A stretch of 64,000 nt of DNA from Occultella glacieicola (lineage in GTDB: Bacteria; Actinomycetota; Actinomycetes; Actinomycetales; Beutenbergiaceae), in assembly GCF_004353825.1 (NCBI RefSeq), contig NZ_SMNA01000007.1, positions 278,303 through 342,302 on the forward strand, read 5' to 3'. The notes below the pieces were generated by a model. It saw nothing but the letters and a program-made list of their open reading frames with translations, searched no databases and had not been told where the DNA came from. This document shows positions 51,621 to 60,195 of this stretch, piece after piece (position 1 is the stretch's first letter; each line of letters starts with the position of its first letter). A program made the position numbers and the translations under genes.

Positions 51621-53207
51621 ATGCCTACTCAATTCGCGGACCTGCCCTGGCTGACCATCCTGATCGTGGTGCCCACCGTCGTGGCCGCACTCATCTGGCT
51701 GGTCAAGCCGCTGCGCCGGGCCGCCCGCCCGATCGGGCTCGCCACGAGCGTCCTGGTCCTGATCGGGGTGGCCCTGATGGCGGGCGCGTTCGAGACCGCC
51801 GACGCCGCCGAGGTGCAGTTCACCCAGACCGTCGACTGGATCTCGGCGATCGGCGCGAGCTACGCCGTCGGGGTCGACGGGATGGGCCTGACCCTGGTCG
51901 CCCTGGCGGCCCTGCTGGTGCCGGTCGTGCTGATCGCCGGCTGGAACGAGGTGACGCTGCCCAGCGGCATCGCCGCAGACCGTGCCGAGGACTCGCTCGC
52001 CTACCGCCGAGCCGGATTCGTCTCCCTCGTCCTCGTGCTCGAGTCCCTCATGATCGCGATCTTCGCGGCCCAGGACCTGTTCCTGTTCTACGTGATCTTC
52101 GAGGCCATGCTGATCCCGGTGTACTTCCTGATCGGGGTCTACGGGGGACCGAACCGCCGGGGTGCGGCGCTGAAGTTCCTGCTGTACTCCCTCGCGGGCG
52201 GCCTCGTGATGCTGGCCGGCGTGATCGCCGTCTACTTCCAGACCGACGGCGGTCCCGGCACCTACCTGCTGGCGAACCTGGGCGACATCGCCTCGGACAA
52301 CCCGACGCTCCAGATGTGGCTGTTCCTGTCCTTCTTCATCGCGTTCGCGGTGAAGGCGCCGATGTTCCCGGTGCACACCTGGCTGCCGGACGCCGCCGCC
52401 CAGGCCACGCCCGGGACGTCCACCCTGCTCGTCGGGGTGCTGGACAAGGTCGGCACGTTCGGGATGATCGCGATCTGCCTGCCGCTGTTCCCGGGGGCTG
52501 CCGCCACGGCCGCGCCCGTGATCATCGTGCTGGCGATCATCTCGATCATCTACGGCGGGCTGGTCGCCATCGGGCAGAACGACCTGATGCGGATGATCGC
52601 CTTCTCGTCGGTGTCCCACTTCGGGTTCATCGTGATGGGCGTGTTCGTCGGCACCCAGACCGCGATGGTCGGCGCGATGCTGTACATGGTCGCGCACGGG
52701 GTCACGATCGCGGCCCTGTTCCTGATCTCCGGGTTCCTCACCCAGCGCGGCGGCAGCCAGGACATGCGCACCTACTCCGGGATGCAGCGCGTCACCCGGG
52801 TGCTCGCGGGCACCTGGCTGTTCGCCGGGCTCGCCTCGCTCGCGCTGCCCGGCCTGAGCGGCTTCGTGCCGGAGTACCTGGTGCTCATCGGCAGCTTCGA
52901 GGCGCACTGGGCCTACGGGGCGTTCGCCGTGATCGGCGTGGTGCTGTCCGCCCTGTACATCCTGCTCGCCTACCAGCGGGTGTTCACCGGCCCGGTCCCC
53001 GAGGCCGGCGCGCCGGTCGAACTGACCGGTGAGGCCCTCGACGTCCCCGACCGGGCCGGCCTGAAGGACCTGACCGGCCGGGAGAAGTGGGCCATCGTCC
53101 CGCTCGCCCTCGTCGTCCTCTTCCTCGGTCTCTACCCGGCCCCCGTGCTGGAGCTCCTCTCCGGAGTCGCTGACCAGTTCGCCGCGATCCTTGGGAGCGC
53201 CTCATGA
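51621..53207 (+). CDS. nuoM: NADH-quinone oxidoreductase subunit M
   Basis: 528 residues with about 14 membrane helices, the second antiporter-like pump. Visible: Glu in FYVIFEAMLIPVYFLIG near 152-168, Lys in AFAVKAPMFPVHTWLPDAAAQATPGTS near 238-265, and SSVSHFGFIVMGVF near 326-340. Start ATG 15 bases after nuoL; the stop overlaps nuoN. Confidence 0.97.
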   Translation: MPTQFADLPWLTILIVVPTVVAALIWLVKPLRRAARPIGLATSVLVLIGVALMAGAFETADAAEVQFTQTVDWISAIGASYAVGVDGMGLTLVALAALLVPVVLIAGWNEVTLPSGIAADRAEDSLAYRRAGFVSLVLVLESLMIAIFAAQDLFLFYVIFEAMLIPVYFLIGVYGGPNRRGAALKFLLYSLAGGLVMLAGVIAVYFQTDGGPGTYLLANLGDIASDNPTLQMWLFLSFFIAFAVKAPMFPVHTWLPDAAAQATPGTSTLLVGVLDKVGTFGMIAICLPLFPGAAATAAPVIIVLAIISIIYGGLVAIGQNDLMRMIAFSSVSHFGFIVMGVFVGTQTAMVGAMLYMVAHGVTIAALFLISGFLTQRGGSQDMRTYSGMQRVTRVLAGTWLFAGLASLALPGLSGFVPEYLVLIGSFEAHWAYGAFAVIGVVLSALYILLAYQRVFTGPVPEAGAPVELTGEALDVPDRAGLKDLTGREKWAIVPLALVVLFLGLYPAPVLELLSGVADQFAAILGSAS

Positions 53208-54778
53208 ACCAGTTCGTCCCGCCCGAGATCGACTGGGCCGCCCTCAGCCCGGTCCTGATCGTGCTCGGCCTCGCCGTGGTCGGCGTGCTCGTCGAGGCCT
53301 TCGTGCCGATGCGGGCCCGCCGTGCCACCCAGGTCGTGCTCGCCGTGGTCGGCGTCGGTGCGGCACTGGTGGCCGTCGCGTGGCGCTGGGTGGTCGTCCA
53401 GGACGAGGGCCCGACGGCGGTGGTCGCCGGAGCACTGCGCGAGGACGCCCCGGCGCTGCTCGCCCAGGCGATCCTGCTCGTCTGCGCGTTCGTGGGGCTG
53501 CTGGTGATCGCCGACCGGTCCTCCGGCGAGGACGCCTTCGCGCCCGCGGCGGCCGCGATCCCCGGGTCCGCCTACGAAGCCGAGGCCCGCAAGGCCGGAC
53601 TGGCCCAGACCGAGGTCTTCCCGCTGACCATGTTCGCCGTCGGCGGCATGCTCGTCTTCCCGGCCGCCGCCGACCTGCTCACCCTGTTCATCGCGCTCGA
53701 GGTGCTGTCCCTGCCGCTGTACCTGCTCGCCGGACTGGCCCGACGCCGTCGGCTGCTATCGCAGGAGGCGTCGCTGAAGTACTTCCTGCTCGGCGCGTTC
53801 TCCTCGGCGTTCTTCCTGATGGGCATCGCCCTGCTGTACGGCTACTCCGGCTCGGTCCGGTTCGACGAGCTGGCGACCGCGGTGCCGGCCACCTCCGGTC
53901 TGGACGGGATGCTGCTCGCGGGCGTGCTCCTGGTCATCGTCGGCCTGCTGTTCAAGGTCGGAGCCGTGCCGTTCCACTCCTGGGTGCCGGACGTCTACCA
54001 GGGGGCTCCGACCCCGATCACCGGGTTCATGGCGGCGTGCACGAAGATCGCGGCATTCGCCGCGTTGCTGCGGTTCGTCTACGTGGTCGTGCCGGGGCTG
54101 CAGTGGGACCTCACCGTGGCGCTGTGGGTGATCGCGATCCTCACCATGATCGTGGGCACCGTGCTGGCGGTCGTGCAGACCGACATGAAGCGGATGCTCG
54201 CCTACTCCTCGGTCGCGCACGCCGGGTTCCTGCTCCTCGGCGTCATCGCCCTGGTGCCGAGCGGCATCTCCTCGGTCCTGTTCTACCTGCTCGCCTACGG
54301 TCTGGCCACCGTCGGTGCGTTCGGCCTGCTCACCCTGGTCCGGGAGCGGGACGCCGACGGCAACGTCACCGGCGAGGCCCTGCACCTGTCCCAGTGGGCC
54401 GGTCTCGGCCGGCGCCACCCGGTCCTCGCGGTGTGCTTCACCCTGTTCCTCATCTCGTTCGCGGGGATCCCGCTCACGGGCGGGTTCATCGGGAAGTTCC
54501 TGGTCTTCGGGGCAGCCATCGAGGGAGGCGCCTGGCCGCTCGTGGTGATCGCCGTGCTCGCGAGCGCGGCCGCCGCGTTCTTCTACGTGCGGGTCATCGT
54601 GCTGATGTTCTTCACCGAGCCCGCCGGCACCGACGCCGACCCCGGCACCACCGTGGTGCGGACCGAGGGCCTGACCGCCGTGGCCGTGGTCGTCTGTGCG
54701 ATCGGTACCGTGCTGCTGGGCGTGCTGCCCGGCCCGATTCTCGACCTGACGGCGAGTGCCACTAAGTTCATGCTGTGA
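53204..54778 (+). CDS. nuoN: NADH-quinone oxidoreductase subunit N
   Basis: 524 residues with about 14 membrane helices, the third antiporter-like pump. Visible: Glu in LFIALEVLSLPLYLLAG near 165-181, Lys in LLFKVGAVPFHSWVPDVYQGAPTPITGFM near 247-275, and MKRMLAYSSVAHAGF near 328-342. The stop overlaps the GTG of the prenyl synthase gene, tying quinone-tail synthesis to complex I expression. Confidence 0.97.
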   Translation: MNQFVPPEIDWAALSPVLIVLGLAVVGVLVEAFVPMRARRATQVVLAVVGVGAALVAVAWRWVVVQDEGPTAVVAGALREDAPALLAQAILLVCAFVGLLVIADRSSGEDAFAPAAAAIPGSAYEAEARKAGLAQTEVFPLTMFAVGGMLVFPAAADLLTLFIALEVLSLPLYLLAGLARRRRLLSQEASLKYFLLGAFSSAFFLMGIALLYGYSGSVRFDELATAVPATSGLDGMLLAGVLLVIVGLLFKVGAVPFHSWVPDVYQGAPTPITGFMAACTKIAAFAALLRFVYVVVPGLQWDLTVALWVIAILTMIVGTVLAVVQTDMKRMLAYSSVAHAGFLLLGVIALVPSGISSVLFYLLAYGLATVGAFGLLTLVRERDADGNVTGEALHLSQWAGLGRRHPVLAVCFTLFLISFAGIPLTGGFIGKFLVFGAAIEGGAWPLVVIAVLASAAAAFFYVRVIVLMFFTEPAGTDADPGTTVVRTEGLTAVAVVVCAIGTVLLGVLPGPILDLTASATKFML

Positions 54779-55779
54779 CCTCTTCGATGCTCCCGCTCGG
54801 TGACCCCGAGCTGGAGACCCAGATCGCAGGCGAGCTCGACGAGATCGAACGCCGCCTGGTGGCGGCCGCGCGCACCGCGGACGCCCTGGTCTCGGGACCC
54901 GCGAACCACCTGCTCTCCGCGGGGGGCAAGCGGCTGCGCCCGGTGCTGGTGCTGCTCACCTCGCAGTTCGGGTCCGGCGTGGACGACGCGGTACGGCAGG
55001 CCGCCGTCGCCACCGAGTTGACCCACCTGGCCACCCTGTACCACGACGACGTGATGGACTCCGCGCCGCTGCGGCGGGGGGCACCGAGCGCGCACGAGGT
55101 GTGGGGCAACTCGGTCGCGATCCTGACCGGCGACCTGTTGTTCGCGCGGGCCTCCCAGCTCGTCTCCGAGCTCGGACCGGTCGCGGTGCGGATCCAGGCC
55201 GACGCCTTCGAACGGCTGGTCCTCGGCCAGCTCCACGAGACCATCGGGCCCGGGCCCGACGAGGACCCGGTGGCCCACTACCTCGGGGTGCTCGCGGACA
55301 AGACCGGCTCGCTGATCGCCGCCGCCGCCCACTACGGCACCCTGTTCGCCGGGGCCGGGCCGGACGTCCGCGCGGCCACGGTCGCCTACGCGGAGAAGGT
55401 CGGGGTCGCGTTCCAACTCGCCGACGACGTCATCGACCTCGCCTCGGACGCCGAGACCACCGGCAAGACGCCGGGCACCGACCTGCGCGAAGGGGTGCCC
55501 ACCATGCCCGTGCTGCTGCTGCGGGCCCGGGCCTCGGCCGGCACCCTGGACGCCGAGGGGGTCCGGCTGCTCGCCGACCTCGACGGCGATCTCAGCTCCG
55601 ACGACGACCTCGCCGCCGTGCTGGCGCGGCTGCGCGCCCATGACGTCGTGGACGAGGCCCGGGCGCTCGCCCGGTCCTGGTCCGCGGACGCCGTCGCGGA
55701 ACTGCGCGGGCTGCCCGAGTCCTCGGCCAGGTCCGCCCTGGAGGCGTTCGCCGGGCTCCTGGTCGACCGCCTCGCCTGA
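54775..55779 (+). CDS. Long-chain polyprenyl diphosphate synthase
   Basis: 334 residues of the trans-isoprenyl synthase family. The first Asp-rich motif is DDVMD in LYHDDVMDSAPLRRG near 86-100 and the second is DDVID in FQLADDVIDLASD near 217-229; GGKRLRP near 46-52 binds the diphosphate. It extends farnesyl or geranylgeranyl diphosphate to a long chain, most likely the menaquinone tail because it is the last gene of the menJ-nuo operon. Chain length cannot be read with confidence. The residues before DDxxD are Thr, Leu, Tyr and His. GTG start overlaps nuoN by four bases. Confidence 0.93.
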   Translation: MTSSMLPLGDPELETQIAGELDEIERRLVAAARTADALVSGPANHLLSAGGKRLRPVLVLLTSQFGSGVDDAVRQAAVATELTHLATLYHDDVMDSAPLRRGAPSAHEVWGNSVAILTGDLLFARASQLVSELGPVAVRIQADAFERLVLGQLHETIGPGPDEDPVAHYLGVLADKTGSLIAAAAHYGTLFAGAGPDVRAATVAYAEKVGVAFQLADDVIDLASDAETTGKTPGTDLREGVPTMPVLLLRARASAGTLDAEGVRLLADLDGDLSSDDDLAAVLARLRAHDVVDEARALARSWSADAVAELRGLPESSARSALEAFAGLLVDRLA

Positions 55780-55782
55780 CCC

Positions 55783-55852
55783 GCACCCTTCGCCCCGCAC
55801 CCTTCGCCCCGCCAGCCCCCGGCGCCCCCGCCCCGCCAGCCCCCGGCGCCCC
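55783..55852. repeat. Two sets of tandem direct repeats after the prenyl synthase stop
   Basis: A 14-bp unit GCACCCTTCGCCCC occurs twice (55783-55796, 55797-55810). A 24-bp unit occurs twice without mismatch (55805-55828, 55829-55852). All are C-rich on the plus strand. Confidence 0.8.
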
Positions 55853-55880
55853 TGGCGCCGCCGCGCCCCTGCTCGCTGAG

Positions 55881-55943
55881 ATCGCACCTGATGCTCTGAG
55901 TTCGCACCGTGCTGGTGTGCGACCTCAGCAGCGCAGGTGCGAT
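55881..55943. terminator. Nested palindrome between the prenyl synthase gene and eccC (bidirectional terminator candidate)
   Basis: Outer arms ATCGCACCTG / CAGGTGCGAT (55881-55890, 55934-55943) are perfect. Inner arms CTGAGTTCGCAC / GTGCGACCTCAG (55896-55907, 55917-55928) match 11 of 12. The genes on both sides converge on it. The word TCGCACC / GGTGCGA recurs in both shells. Confidence 0.6.
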
Positions 55944-55971
55944 GTCGGCGGATTCCGGGACGGGTGATGGG

Positions 55972-58900
55972 TCAGGTGGTCGACGGGGAGTCGGCCAGCT
56001 GCACCACTTGCAGGCCGTGCTCACGGCTGACGTACTGACCACGGCCGGGCTCGCTGGGAGTCGGCTTCGCCGTCCCGATGAGGGCTCCCTCGTCCTTGCT
56101 GCCGGAGAGCACCACGCCGGGCGCGGCGAGGTCCCGCAGCGCCTGGAGCACCGGTTCGTACATCGCCCGGCCGGCGCCACCGGTGCGGCGGGTGACGTTC
56201 AGGTGCAGCCCGACGTCGCCGGCCTGGGCGAGCAGCGGGATCAGCGGGCTGATCGGGTTCCCGGTGGAGGTGGCGACCAGGTCGTAGTCGTCGACCAGGA
56301 TGAACACCTCGGCGCCGGTCCACCAGGACCGGGCACGCAGCTGCTGCGGGGTCACGTCCGGTCCGGGCAGCCGGGAGCGGAGGTAGTCGGCGATCCCGGC
56401 GATCTCCCCGGCCGCCTGCTCGGCCGTGGTGAAGTAGCCGGCCAGGTACTCCTCGGGGATCTCGGCGAGCAGGGAGCGCCGGTAGTCCACCACGAACAGC
56501 TGGGCCTGTTTCGGGGTGTACAGCCGCTGCACCTCACGCGCGATCCCGCGGAGCAGCCCGGACTTGCCCGAGCCTGAGTCCCCGAACGCGTAGAAGTGCG
56601 CGTCCTGGCGGGGGTTCAGCCCCACCGGGCCGAGCGAGGACTCGTTGATGCCGAGCAGGATCTGATCGGCCAGCGGCGTGCCGGCGGCGAGCTCACGGAC
56701 CTCCTCGAGGGTGATCAGTTCCGGCAGCAGGCGCAGCTTCGGCGGCTGCGGCCCGGTCCAGGCCCCGTTGACCTCCTCGATCAGGTGCTCCACCCCGGCC
56801 CCGAGCGTGTTCGCCGAGCCGTCACCGTCGATGCGCGGCAGCGACGTGAGCACGTGGTGGCGGGACACCACGAGGCCGCGTCCGGGCCGGTCCTTCGGCA
56901 CATTCGCGGCGACCTTGCGGTCGATGTCGGAGTCCATCGGGTCACCGAGGCGCATCTCGAGCTTGGTGCCGAACACGTCCTTGACCTGGGTGCGGAAGTC
57001 GATCCACCGGTTCGTGGCGGCGATCAGGTGCATCCCGAACGTGAGGCCACGCCCGGCCAGCGCCTGGATCTCCATCTCCATGCCATCGAACTCGGCCCGT
57101 AGGGTCGGCCAGCCGTCCACGATCAGGAACACGTCACCGTATCCGTCGTCGGCGCGGCCCTCGAGGCGGCGCTGCCGGTAGGTCTCGATCGAGTCGATGC
57201 CCTGCTCGCGGAAGTACACCTCGCGGGCGTTCACGATGCCCTCGAGCTCGGCGAGGATCCGCCGCACCACGTCGGGCTCGCTGCGGGTCGCGACCCCGGC
57301 CACGTGGGCCAGGGAGGACATCGGCGCGAAGGTGCCGCCGCCGAAGTCCATCACGTAGAACTGCACCTCGAGCGGGGTGTGGGTCAGGGACAAGCCGGTC
57401 ACCACGGACCGGGCCACGGTCGACTTCCCGGACCGTGGCCCGCCGACGATCGCCATGTGGCCGCCCGCGCCGGACAGGCTCAGCCGCAGCGTGTCTCGGC
57501 GCTGCTCCAACGGCCGGTCGACGATGCCCAGCGGGAACGTGAGCGCCCCAGCTCCCCGCCAGGACGAGGAGACCAGCCCGAGCCCGGGGTCGACGGCCAG
57601 GTCCGGCATCATCTGGTCGTAGGTGTACGGCACCTCGAGCGGCGGCAGCCACACCTGGTGGGCGGCCGGGCCCTTGCCCTTCATCCGGTCGACGGCGATG
57701 TCGAACGTGACCCGCTTCTCCTCGGGCTCGTTGCTGGCCGGCATCGGATCCGGCTCGTCATCGGTGTCCAGGGTGAGCACCGGCGCCGCCGTGAACGGCT
57801 CGATCCTCGCCTCGGTGACGGACTCCGACGAACCGCGCACCGACCGTCGTCGGGCCTTCGGCGGCGCCGAGACGTACGCCGCACGGAACTGGATCAACGT
57901 CGACGCGTCCGACTTCAGGAACCCGTGTCCTCCTCCACCGGGCAGCTCGAACGCGTCCGGCACCCCGATCACGGCCCGGGAGTCGGCACCGGAGAAGGTC
58001 TTCAGACCGACCCGGTAGCTCAGGTGCGACTCCAGTCCCCGCAGCTTGCCCTCCTCGAGCCGCTGCGTGGACAGCAGCATGTGGATCTGCAGCGACCGGC
58101 CGAGCCGCCCGATCGCCACGAACAGGTCGGCGAACTCCGGCTTGGCCGAGAGCAACTCGGAGAACTCGTCGGCGACGATGAGCAGCGCCGGCAGCGGCGC
58201 GAGGTCGCTGCGGCCGCCCTTTCGGGCCTTCTCGTAGTCGGCGACGTTGGCGAAGTTCCCGCTGGCCCGGAGCAGTTCCTGACGGCGGACCATCTCACCC
58301 TTGAGGGCGTCCTGCATGCGGTCCACCAGGGTGAGTTCCTCACCGAGGTTCGTGATGATCGCGGAGACGTGCGGCATCTCCGCCATCCCGGCGAAGGTGG
58401 CGCCACCCTTGAAGTCCACCAGCACGAAGTTCAGGTCCTCGGAGGAGTGCGTGAGCGCGAGGGCCAGGACCAAGGTGCGCAGCACCTCGGACTTGCCGGA
58501 TCCGGTCGCACCGATCAGCAGCCCGTGCGGGCCCATGCCCTGTTGGGCGGACTCCTTGATGTCCAGGGCGAGCGGCTGCCCCTGCGACGTCAGCCCGACC
58601 GGCACCCGCAGCCGGTCCCGGGGCAGGCGCGGTGCCCAGGCGACGGCCGGATCGAAGTCGCGCACGTCCGGGAGCCCGAGCAGGTCCGTCAGCTCGGCCG
58701 AGACCGTCGCCTTCGGGGCGCCGCCCTCGTCCGTGCCCTCCACGAGCAGCGGCGCGAGCCGGCGGGCCGTGGCCTCCGCCTCGGCGATACTCATCTGGTC
58801 GGCGATGCCCCGCTGCGGCGGGAACCCGCGCTGCAGCACCTGCATCGGGGTCAGACCGGCGTCGGCGCCGGCGCGGACCGTGGCGTAGAGCTGGACCCGC

Positions 58901-59961
58901 ATGGTGTTGCGGCTGCTGAGTTCCTCCCAGGTCTCCGGCAGGTCCAGGACGGTGACGCCCATGACCCCCTCGGGGCTGACCAGCGGGTTGTCGCCGGGAA
59001 TGTGCCCGCCGTCGACCACGACCAGCACGTGCGGCCCGTCGAACTCGCCGTTGCGCTGGAACCGGCCGCGGTCGTGGATGCCCTTGGGGAGCAGGCCGTC
59101 GATGTCGGCGTACGTCTCACCGATCATCCGGGCGGCCCCGACGGCGTCACGCTCGTGGGTCGAGTGGGCATGCGGCAGCCATTTCACCCATTCCCACTGC
59201 GGCAGGGCGTCGGGGGCGGCGACCACCGCGATCTGGAGAAGCTCGGGGGCCACGAACGTGGCGAGGTGGCTGATCATCGCGCGGGCCAACGACCGGGACG
59301 GCTCGGCCGAACCCGCCAGTTCGACCCTCGCGACCGTGCGGATGTCGACACCGAGGGGCAGGGAGGGCTGGTTCGCGTGGGTCACCAGGAACCGGTGCGC
59401 CGCGGACGCCGACACCGGGTCGAGCTGGGCCAGCGGCGACGTCTGGGGTGGCTCCAGCGTCAGCGACAGCGGCTGCGTGGAGCTTCCGATCCGGGTGCGG
59501 AGCAGGTTCTGCTCCCCGGGTGGGCGCTCCCAGACCCGGGCTCCCTCCTCGGCGACCACCGGCAGGGCCGAGGGGTCCGGCATCAGCCACTGGGTGTGGT
59601 GGCGCTGACGCTTCGCGGCGCCGCGGACCGTGGTGCGCATCTCGGACAGGTAGGCCAGGTACTCACGGCGCGCCGAGACCACGTCCGAGGTGTGCTGGGA
59701 CTTCTGCCTCCAGATGTTCACGCCGACCATGGACAGGGCCATGAACAGGAACATCCCACCCATGAGGAAGGTGCGGCCGCTCGGCCCGCCCTGGCTGAAC
59801 GTCAGGACCGCGATCGATCCCATCGAGCCCAGCATCGGCAGGGCCGTGGTGAGTGTGTTGCTCGCGCCCTCGGGCTTGATCAGCTCGGGGGGTGGCTGCA
59901 ACTGCAACTGACCGGTGGGAACCTTCGGCGGCGCGAGGCGTGAGGCCGGGCCTGCGGACAT
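55972..59961 (-). CDS. eccC: Type VII secretion FtsK/SpoIIIE-type ATPase EccC (fused EccCa-EccCb)
   Basis: 1329 residues. Two membrane helices near 40-85, then three P-loop ATPase domains. Walker A motifs are GATGSGKSE near residue 485, GGPRSGKST near 840 and GDSGSGKSG near 1129; the first domain has LLIVADEFSELL as Walker B. This is the full-length motor of type VII secretion, which recognises WXG100-type substrates through the last ATPase domain. The frame stays open far upstream, but the ATG at 59961 has GAGGAG seven bases before it and starts the usual EccC N-terminus. Divergent from eccD. Confidence 0.95.
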   Translation of the reverse strand: MSAGPASRLAPPKVPTGQLQLQPPPELIKPEGASNTLTTALPMLGSMGSIAVLTFSQGGPSGRTFLMGGMFLFMALSMVGVNIWRQKSQHTSDVVSARREYLAYLSEMRTTVRGAAKRQRHHTQWLMPDPSALPVVAEEGARVWERPPGEQNLLRTRIGSSTQPLSLTLEPPQTSPLAQLDPVSASAAHRFLVTHANQPSLPLGVDIRTVARVELAGSAEPSRSLARAMISHLATFVAPELLQIAVVAAPDALPQWEWVKWLPHAHSTHERDAVGAARMIGETYADIDGLLPKGIHDRGRFQRNGEFDGPHVLVVVDGGHIPGDNPLVSPEGVMGVTVLDLPETWEELSSRNTMRVQLYATVRAGADAGLTPMQVLQRGFPPQRGIADQMSIAEAEATARRLAPLLVEGTDEGGAPKATVSAELTDLLGLPDVRDFDPAVAWAPRLPRDRLRVPVGLTSQGQPLALDIKESAQQGMGPHGLLIGATGSGKSEVLRTLVLALALTHSSEDLNFVLVDFKGGATFAGMAEMPHVSAIITNLGEELTLVDRMQDALKGEMVRRQELLRASGNFANVADYEKARKGGRSDLAPLPALLIVADEFSELLSAKPEFADLFVAIGRLGRSLQIHMLLSTQRLEEGKLRGLESHLSYRVGLKTFSGADSRAVIGVPDAFELPGGGGHGFLKSDASTLIQFRAAYVSAPPKARRRSVRGSSESVTEARIEPFTAAPVLTLDTDDEPDPMPASNEPEEKRVTFDIAVDRMKGKGPAAHQVWLPPLEVPYTYDQMMPDLAVDPGLGLVSSSWRGAGALTFPLGIVDRPLEQRRDTLRLSLSGAGGHMAIVGGPRSGKSTVARSVVTGLSLTHTPLEVQFYVMDFGGGTFAPMSSLAHVAGVATRSEPDVVRRILAELEGIVNAREVYFREQGIDSIETYRQRRLEGRADDGYGDVFLIVDGWPTLRAEFDGMEMEIQALAGRGLTFGMHLIAATNRWIDFRTQVKDVFGTKLEMRLGDPMDSDIDRKVAANVPKDRPGRGLVVSRHHVLTSLPRIDGDGSANTLGAGVEHLIEEVNGAWTGPQPPKLRLLPELITLEEVRELAAGTPLADQILLGINESSLGPVGLNPRQDAHFYAFGDSGSGKSGLLRGIAREVQRLYTPKQAQLFVVDYRRSLLAEIPEEYLAGYFTTAEQAAGEIAGIADYLRSRLPGPDVTPQQLRARSWWTGAEVFILVDDYDLVATSTGNPISPLIPLLAQAGDVGLHLNVTRRTGGAGRAMYEPVLQALRDLAAPGVVLSGSKDEGALIGTAKPTPSEPGRGQYVSREHGLQVVQLADSPSTT

Positions 59962-59993
59962 GCAATGACTCCTCGGGTGCTGGTGGCCGCTCC

Positions 59994-59999
59994 AGCCTA
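59994..59999 (-). promoter_or_regulatory. -10 hexamer TAGGCT for eccC
   Basis: Minus-strand TAGGCT lies 32 bases before the eccC ATG, leaving room for the GAGGAG ribosome-binding site, so this transcript has a short leader. Confidence 0.45.
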
Positions 60000-60050
60000 C
60001 TGGGCCGACGCCGCGGCACCGCGGGCGCCGGTCCACCGCGACGGCGGGGT

Positions 60051-60072
60051 GGATGGGCACCTCGACCCATCC
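60051..60072. promoter_or_regulatory. Inverted repeat in the eccC-eccD spacer
   Basis: GGATGGG / CCCATCC, perfect 7-bp arms with an 8-base centre, extended outward by a G-T pair and GG/CC. It lies between the -10 of eccC and the likely -10 of eccD (TACTAT, 60123-60128). Confidence 0.35.
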
Positions 60073-60122
60073 GCCCGGCTCGTCCGGGGGTCGGGGCAGA
60101 AGGAGGCGCGGGTCGCCGGTGG

Positions 60123-60128
60123 CTACTA
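60123..60128 (+). promoter_or_regulatory. -10 hexamer TACTAT for eccD
   Basis: TACTAT is a near-consensus -10 and would give the eccD transcript a leader of about 60 bases. No clear -35 is visible. Confidence 0.45.
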
Positions 60129-60195
60129 TGGCGGGAGCCAGCGGGCACGGTGGACCCTGCCACCGAGCCCACCGACCGGAGCGCATGGGGGGACA

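Noticed and set aside
49146..52907. Very long open frame antisense to nuoJ-nuoM
   Set aside because: The composition is dominated by His, Arg, Gly, Glu and Asp in patterns that mirror codons of membrane helices on the other strand; no family resemblance and no start signal.
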